Of a DNA stretch of 15,047 nucleotides, positions 11,147 through 15,047 are shown one piece after another. Positions within the stretch are counted from its first letter, which is position 1. The number at the start of each line of letters is the position of its first letter. The translations under genes and the position numbers were made by a program. The stretch spans positions 1 to 15,047 of the forward strand of contig JAGOGN010000020.1 in NCBI GenBank assembly GCA_017996675.1, written 5' to 3'. This DNA comes from Lachnospiraceae bacterium (GTDB taxonomy: Bacteria; Bacillota_A; Clostridia; Lachnospirales; Lachnospiraceae). The notes under the pieces were generated by a model. The model worked only from the letters and a program-made list of their open reading frames with translations, searched no databases and was not told the origin of the DNA.

Positions 11147-12199
11147 CTATAAATGGATAATTTGATGTGAGGCAGCTTTCATTAATCGATTCATAATTGC
11201 CTCTCCTAACCCATCTTCATTAAAACACTCTGAATAAATCTGTACAACACCTTCGTCATCAAATTCTCTCAACACTGCAAAAAGGTTTCTTGCTATTGTT
11301 TCCGGATGACTTCTTGTGCCAATTGATTTACATATTCCATTTTGATAGGAATTCTTTGTTTCTTCGGTGCAGAGTATTCCAACTTTCTTACCTTCCATAC
11401 AATCCAGATTGATTCTGTTTTGTATTTCTGTGATCACTTGTTCTTTGGAACCATCAATAATTAACATTGCTGCTTTTGGTGCATAATGCCTATACTTCAT
11501 ACCAGGTGCTTTCGGCCTTTGTGTCTGACTAATACCCGAAATACCTGGATCCATCTCAACCTGTTTTCCCAATACATTTTCCAAATCAACCTGTGTAATA
11601 AAACCCGGCCGCAAAATGACTGGTACGTTCCCTGTCAAATCAATAATGGTTGATTCTAATCCAATTGAAACGCTTCCACAATCTAAAATTAAGGGAATCT
11701 TTCCATTCATATCTTCATATACATGCTCTGCACTTGTAGGACTTGGCCTGCCAGATGAATTTGCACTCGGTGCAGCAATAAAGCCTCCACCTTTTTCGAT
11801 TAATTGTAAGGCAACCTTATGATTTGGCATTCTAACCGCAACAGTTTCTAATCCACCGGTTGTTTCATATGGTACTCTCTCTGATTTTTTCATAATAATC
11901 GTTAATGGCCCTGGCCAAAATTTAGTTGCTAGAATGTACAAATCCTCCGGGATTTCGTCAACAATCTGACTGAGGTCGTCTAGTTTCGCGATGTGAATAA
12001 TCAATGGATTATCACTTGGTCTTCCCTTTGCCTGATATATTTTTTCAGATGCAGTCTTTGATAATGCATCCGCACCCAAACCATAAACTGTTTCTGTTGG
12101 GAACGCTACGATTTCTCCCTGACGAAGTAATTGTCCTGCCTTTTCTAGGACTTCTTCATCTGGATGATCCGGATTCATTTTATTTATTTCTGTTTTCAT
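11147..12199 (-). CDS. ywlC: L-threonylcarbamoyladenylate synthase, Sua5/YwlC type
   Basis: This enzyme makes threonylcarbamoyl-AMP from threonine, bicarbonate and ATP, the first step of the t6A37 modification of ANN-decoding tRNAs. The 350-residue product has the YrdC domain with PTETVYGLG (34-42), the KGR motif (58-60) and SANSSG (145-150). The APGMKYRHYAP linker (231-241) leads into a C-terminal Sua5 domain (to 350), so it is the long two-domain form. It starts 13 bases after the GH18 gene behind a modest AGGAAA site. Its stop codon lies just upstream of the TAGGAG site of the phosphatase-like gene. Confidence 0.94.
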   Translation of the reverse strand: MKTEINKMNPDHPDEEVLEKAGQLLRQGEIVAFPTETVYGLGADALSKTASEKIYQAKGRPSDNPLIIHIAKLDDLSQIVDEIPEDLYILATKFWPGPLTIIMKKSERVPYETTGGLETVAVRMPNHKVALQLIEKGGGFIAAPSANSSGRPSPTSAEHVYEDMNGKIPLILDCGSVSIGLESTIIDLTGNVPVILRPGFITQVDLENVLGKQVEMDPGISGISQTQRPKAPGMKYRHYAPKAAMLIIDGSKEQVITEIQNRINLDCMEGKKVGILCTEETKNSYQNGICKSIGTRSHPETIARNLFAVLREFDDEGVVQIYSECFNEDGLGEAIMNRLMKAASHQIIHL

Positions 12200-12212
12200 T
12201 TTATTTTCCTAT

Positions 12213-13925
12213 TTAATTGACATACTTTATAATTGTATCCCAGATACTATCTCTTTCAAAACCCAGTTTCCAAAATGCTGCACCTGCAAGTTTATTCTTC
12301 TTAACCTGTTCCAGCTTCAAAGCTAACGACTTTTCTTCTTCCTGCCACATTTTATAAGTTTTTCCACTATTTTGATACTCTAAATAATACTGACCACTCT
12401 TGTCATCCCACTTCGTTTGAACACCGCTTTTATTAACAATTCCCTGTGCAGAGTCCATGCCATATGCCTGACTCTTCACATCTTTTGATATTTCAACACC
12501 TTCTTCATTCGTTTTGGAAGTCACTTCCCAAAGACGAGTATAAAATGGCAATGCGACAATCGTTTGTTTTGCTGGGACTTCTTTCAAGGTGTCTTTAATT
12601 CCATTTGTTACAAAAGATATTGAAGAAACGGAACCTTCATCTGATCCAGCATAATGCTCATCATAAGCCATGATGATAATATAATCTGCAAATTGAGCCT
12701 GTTCTTTCCGGTTATAAAAGGCTGTATAATCTGTCGGAACGTAATTATCTACCGATAGAACCAAATCATTCTTATGACATTTCAATGCGAGTTCACGAAT
12801 AAACTGTAAATATCCTTCTCCAGCTTTCGGATCTAGGGATTCCATATCTACATTCAGTCCATCTAAATCTTTTTCAATCGCTGCTGCAACAAGATTGTTC
12901 ACCAATTTTTCTCTTGTAGAAGTTCTAGTTAAAATAGAAGTAGTATCCACTTTTTGTTCTATATTACTTACCAGTCCCCATACCTCTATTCCTTTTTCAT
13001 GGCACTGATTCACATAATCTAAACTTGATAAATTTGCGATATTTCCAGAGTCATCTGTTAGGTAAAACCATGTAGGGCTGATGACATTTACACCCTTCAT
13101 ATCTGCAAGAATGTTTCCAATATAAGAGTTTACTGTTTGATTCGTAACTTGATGCCAAGCCAGACAGATTGTATTCTCTTTAAAAACATGAGTAAAATTT
13201 TCTTTCACTGGAGTAAACTTCCATTGCTCCTTCGCTGGTGTACCAAGTACTTTATTTTTGACATACCCAATAAATCCCTTGTTTGTTGCCACTTTTGTCC
13301 AGTCATCCATTTTTTCCAAAATCTGAACCTTCTGACTTTTTGAAATTTGAGTTAAAATCGGAGATTTAATTCCACCTTTTACACGGATTTCAGAATCTTT
13401 TAAAATAGAAGCACTTTGATATTCGGATAAATCCGTTTGAAGAATAATCCTGTTTGGATTAAAGAAAGATTGAACAATCAGATTTGAATATTGCTTTACA
13501 AAATCAATATTAATATAAGCGTGGTCCGCGTCCAATTTAAAGATTGCGCCCACTTCGCCGGCCTGTTTTTTATTACCAATATAATAGTCGCTACTTGCTG
13601 CCTGTGCAGTAATTACAGTTTCTGCAGTAGTATATAATAATTTGTTTTCTATTTTATCAAAATAGAATCTGGAATTGATATGCTCTCGAACAAAATCATA
13701 GCTGATGTACACATGCTTGTTATCCACAAATGCTTTGTCCTTCATCATTTCCTGATTCCATATAATAGCCACTTCTTCCTGCGTCTCAATTCCAAAATAG
13801 TCCTTTAAATTTGCTTTCTCTTTTGACGGAGTATATTTTTTAACCAATGCTGTAACAAGCATTACAAAAATCAGAATGACAACGATTCCTGCTGCTATGA
13901 TTACTGGTTTGGCTTTTCTTTTCAT
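12213..13925 (-). CDS. Membrane-anchored SH3b-GH18 glycosidase (spore/cell-wall type)
   Basis: The 570-residue product has a basic N-terminus and one transmembrane or signal-anchor helix (about 8-28). A copper-amine-oxidase-N-like beta domain follows (about 65-165), then a bacterial SH3 domain (about 175-227; KVQILEKMDDWTKVATNKGFIGYV) and a GH18 catalytic barrel (about 250-570). The GH18 signature reads DGLNVDME at 355-362, with E362 as the proton donor. The canonical first Asp of DxDxE is Asn, as I recall is common in the YaaH/cortex-fragment-lytic branch. It should act outside the membrane on peptidoglycan or N-acetylglucosamine polymers; exact substrate is inferred. A promoter and GGGGG ribosome site lie directly upstream. 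It is the first gene of the run leading into ywlC. Confidence 0.88.
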   Translation of the reverse strand: MKRKAKPVIIAAGIVVILIFVMLVTALVKKYTPSKEKANLKDYFGIETQEEVAIIWNQEMMKDKAFVDNKHVYISYDFVREHINSRFYFDKIENKLLYTTAETVITAQAASSDYYIGNKKQAGEVGAIFKLDADHAYINIDFVKQYSNLIVQSFFNPNRIILQTDLSEYQSASILKDSEIRVKGGIKSPILTQISKSQKVQILEKMDDWTKVATNKGFIGYVKNKVLGTPAKEQWKFTPVKENFTHVFKENTICLAWHQVTNQTVNSYIGNILADMKGVNVISPTWFYLTDDSGNIANLSSLDYVNQCHEKGIEVWGLVSNIEQKVDTTSILTRTSTREKLVNNLVAAAIEKDLDGLNVDMESLDPKAGEGYLQFIRELALKCHKNDLVLSVDNYVPTDYTAFYNRKEQAQFADYIIIMAYDEHYAGSDEGSVSSISFVTNGIKDTLKEVPAKQTIVALPFYTRLWEVTSKTNEEGVEISKDVKSQAYGMDSAQGIVNKSGVQTKWDDKSGQYYLEYQNSGKTYKMWQEEEKSLALKLEQVKKNKLAGAAFWKLGFERDSIWDTIIKYVN

Positions 13926-13957
13926 GTTAAAATCCCCCTGTGTGCATATTTTGTAAT

Positions 13958-13986
13958 ATTATAGCACATCTTTCCGCAAATATAAA
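13958..13986 (-). promoter_or_regulatory. Promoter of the GH18-ywlC-upp gene run
   Basis: On the minus strand TTTATA (-35, 13981-13986) lies 17 bases before TATAAT (13958-13963). A TG dinucleotide one base before the -10 gives TGCTATAAT. The start site would be about 30 bases upstream of the GH18 ATG. The -35 overlaps the U-tract of the preceding hairpin terminator. Confidence 0.75.
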
Positions 13987-14036
13987 AGGCTTTGTGGAAA
14001 GCTTTCCACTAAAAAGTGTTCTTTCCACAAAACCTT
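13986..14036 (-). terminator. Long hairpin terminator with a nested palindrome
   Basis: On the minus strand a 16-base left arm (14036-14021) pairs fully with the right arm (14001-13986), allowing one G-U pair. UUUUAUAUUU starts within the base of the right arm and runs on past it. The loop holds a small CACT/AGTG stem. Bases 13994-14009 form a perfect 16-bp palindrome (GTGGAAAGCTTTCCAC), so the right arm can pair with either of two GTGGAAAG copies. It most likely ends transcription from the 73-residue gene. Confidence 0.7.
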
Positions 14037-14093
14037 ATTGTTTGATCAGCTTTGGGGAACAGTCAAACCGGTTCATATCATGTTATTAATTTT

Positions 14094-14315
14094 TTAGGAA
14101 TTGTATACTTTGTCAAATCTCAATTCCCTGACTAATCCTCTTTCGTCCAGGACATAGTCACGCATATAATTATCTTCTTCATTTACCAATACTGCATTAC
14201 TGGCCTCCAGTGGAGATGTTAGGTGACCATCTAGCCAAATTGTAGCGCCAAACCCCTGTATGGTCTCTAACTCCAAGCATAAAAGCTCCAGTTTCTGAAA
14301 TATGGTCTCTTTCAT
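14094..14315 (-). CDS. Small acidic protein of unknown function (73 residues)
   Basis: I do not recognise this protein. It is a real gene candidate because an AGGAGGT ribosome site lies 7 bases before its ATG, it is followed by a convincing hairpin terminator, and it has no competing longer frame. The product is acidic, with a leucine-rich N-terminal helix (QKLELLCLELETIQ, about 6-19), a short Gly-containing turn (GFGATIWLDGHL) and a charged C-terminal half (NEEDNYMRDYVLDERGLVRELRF). No signal peptide, membrane segment or metal motif is visible, so it should be cytoplasmic. It is transcribed divergently from mecA, and the nearest good upstream promoter on its strand is about 350 bases away. 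Confidence 0.7.
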   Translation of the reverse strand: MKETIFQKLELLCLELETIQGFGATIWLDGHLTSPLEASNAVLVNEEDNYMRDYVLDERGLVRELRFDKVYNS

Positions 14316-14530
14316 TTTGAGACCTCCTCGATTCGTTTATTTTCGTGATATATACTCATCAAAACAAAGCTTACCAGCCACTCTTAAATTCTTCTTATTC
14401 CCTCTCCTTTATTTAGTATTTTTTTTGTGGAGGAAATTACTTTTTTACATCGAAAAAAATTTCTTTTGGAAAATATTTGGAATGAACTTCCCTGACTAAA
14501 ATAGAAACAAATTGTTAAAGATTGTGTAGA

Positions 14531-14623
14531 TTATTTAAATATTGTTTTACTAAATGATACATACGCGATACAACTAATTTTCGATGTGTCTTGACTAAAG
14601 CATCCTGCAAAATTACTGCTCAT
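14531..14623 (-). CDS. Possible 30-residue peptide gene
   Basis: A 30-codon ORF (begins MSSNFAGCFSQDTSK, ends SKTIFK) starts about 42 bases downstream of the predicted start point of the strong minus-strand promoter at 14672-14700. It has AGGAAG 5 bases before the ATG. The peptide has two cysteines, many Ser/Thr residues and no membrane helix. It could be a leader peptide for the 73-residue gene, a small independent peptide, or a chance frame in a non-coding leader RNA. I recognise no family. Confidence 0.3.
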   Translation of the reverse strand: MSSNFAGCFSQDTSKISCIAYVSFSKTIFK

Positions 14624-14671
14624 TCTTCTTCCTGTCTCCCCCTTTCCAGAATGTGCCATCGCTCTTTTTTT

Positions 14672-14700
14672 GTTATAACACATTTCATTTCTGAATACAA
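14672..14700 (-). promoter_or_regulatory. Promoter for the leader region upstream of the 73-residue gene
   Basis: On the minus strand TTGTAT (-35, 14695-14700), a 17-base spacer and TATAAC (-10, 14672-14677) with the extended TGT before it form a good SigA-type promoter. It points towards the possible 30-codon ORF and, about 350 bases on, the 73-residue gene. Confidence 0.65.
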
Positions 14701-14761
14701 CTACTTTTATTTTTTTCTTATTCTATTATTTATTAAGTTTTTGTGAAGACGGTACAATTAC

Positions 14762-14790
14762 TTGATTTGTTTCTTTATTTCGTTTATAAT
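14762..14790 (+). promoter_or_regulatory. Promoter of mecA
   Basis: TTGATT (14762-14767) is followed after 17 bases by TATAAT (14785-14790), a strong vegetative-type promoter. It sits about 50 bases upstream of the mecA ATG and is divergent from the minus-strand promoter about 60 bases to its left. Confidence 0.8.
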
Positions 14791-14842
14791 TTCTTTACTA
14801 GGAAAGTCGATAGTTTTAGATTTTCAGGAAGGAAGTGATCAT

Positions 14843-15047
14843 ATGAAAATTGAAAAAGTGAACGACAACCAGATTAGATGTACCCTTACAAAAGGCGATT
14901 TAGCAGACAGACAATTAAAGCTCAGCGAACTGGCATATGGAAATGAAAAGTCCAAAGAATTGTTCCGTGAAATGATGCAACAAGCAGCATACGAATTCGG
15001 TTTTGAGGCTGACAATATCCCTCTTATGATCGAAGCCATTCCGTTAT
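14843..15047 (+). CDS. mecA: MecA-family adaptor protein (partial, 5' end)
   Basis: MecA adaptors deliver substrates such as competence or stress regulators to the ClpC/ClpP protease. Only the first 68 codons are in the window; the gene runs off the right edge. The visible part, MKIEKVNDNQIRCTLTKGDL through LSELAYGNEKSKELFREMMQQA, matches the N-terminal substrate-binding domain of the family (I/V-x-K-x-N-D/E-N-x-I-x-x-x-L/M-x-x-x-D-L and the later S-x-E/K-L-F pattern). An AGGAAGG site lies about 11 bases before the ATG. The ClpC-binding C-terminal domain cannot be checked here. Confidence 0.88.
   Translation, partial: MKIEKVNDNQIRCTLTKGDLADRQLKLSELAYGNEKSKELFREMMQQAAYEFGFEADNIPLMIEAIPL

Larger units (their letters stand above)
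14316..14842. other. Long AT-rich divergent intergenic region
   Basis: About 527 bases separate the 73-residue gene from mecA. The region holds two convincing divergent promoters (14672-14700 on the minus strand, 14762-14790 on the plus strand), a possible 30-codon minus-strand ORF, and one 12-base direct repeat partner (14488-14499). From about 14316 to 14530 I see only weak A/T-rich hairpins and a purine-rich AAAGGAGAGGG stretch without a following start codon. No known riboswitch or RNA family is recognisable to me. Confidence 0.6.

Noticed and set aside
12213..13925. GH18 protein as a catalytically dead chitinase-like protein because DxDxE reads NxDxE
   Set aside because: The proton-donor Glu (E362) and the second Asp (D360) are present, and Asn at the first position occurs in related spore-type GH18 proteins, so activity is likely retained.
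14279..14361. Tiny overlapping frames just before the 73-residue gene (a 15-codon ATG frame ending ATGA and a 14-codon GTG frame)
   Set aside because: Neither has a properly spaced ribosome site. The ATGA contact at the gene start is most likely chance.
14455..14485. Weak minus-strand hairpin ahead of a U7 run in the leader region
   Set aside because: The stem is nearly all A/U with two U-U mismatches; too weak to call as a terminator.
14302..14499. Plus-strand 65-residue ORF rich in Phe and Leu
   Set aside because: It has no ribosome site, overlaps the start and ribosome site of the minus-strand 73-residue gene, and reads like the translation of a T-rich stretch.
14839..15039. Minus-strand ORF opposite the right-end gene
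   Set aside because: It is antisense to the convincing mecA N-terminus, which has its own promoter and ribosome site.

Overview
The window looks like a chromosomal segment of a low-GC Gram-positive anaerobe of the class Clostridia, most likely Lachnospiraceae or close to it. The basis is AT-rich sequence, strong AGGAGG-type ribosome binding sites, the gene order ywlC / ywlE-like / upp / comEB / atp typical of Firmicutes, a MecA adaptor, and an SH3-GH18 protein of a kind I associate with this family. The taxonomic call is inference from content, not a database match.

Almost everything lies on the minus strand, so the biological order runs from high to low coordinates. At the right edge a plus-strand mecA gene starts and leaves the window. 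It is separated from the minus-strand genes by about 530 bases of AT-rich DNA with two back-to-back promoters and a possible 30-codon ORF. Leftwards come a 73-residue protein of unknown function (14094-14315), a hairpin terminator that abuts the next promoter (13958-14036), and then a packed run: membrane-anchored SH3b/GH18 protein, Sua5/YwlC tRNA threonylcarbamoylation enzyme, a catalytically altered low-molecular-weight phosphatase homologue, uracil phosphoribosyltransferase and dCMP deaminase.

A clear extended -10 promoter (9503-9532) then begins the complete F1Fo ATP synthase operon in the order atpZ-atpI-atpB-atpE-atpF-atpH-atpA-atpG-atpD-atpC. Many genes overlap by ATGA or more, which suggests translational coupling. 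The c subunit carries the full Na+-ligand set (Q32, V63, E65, T66, T67, Y70), so the enzyme is predicted to be sodium-coupled. Two extra genes follow after a GC-rich hairpin without a good U-tract: a metal-dependent amidohydrolase and a DUF362/2x[4Fe-4S] protein. The run ends at a strong Rho-independent terminator (58-93).

No mobile elements, CRISPR arrays, rRNA or tRNA genes are visible. I do not see an obviously new multi-gene system. The items most worth a second look are the phosphatase homologue with Cys->Asp and Asp->Asn at its catalytic positions, the Na+ signature, the amidohydrolase/ferredoxin tail of the atp operon, and the unexplained leader region between the 73-residue gene and mecA.
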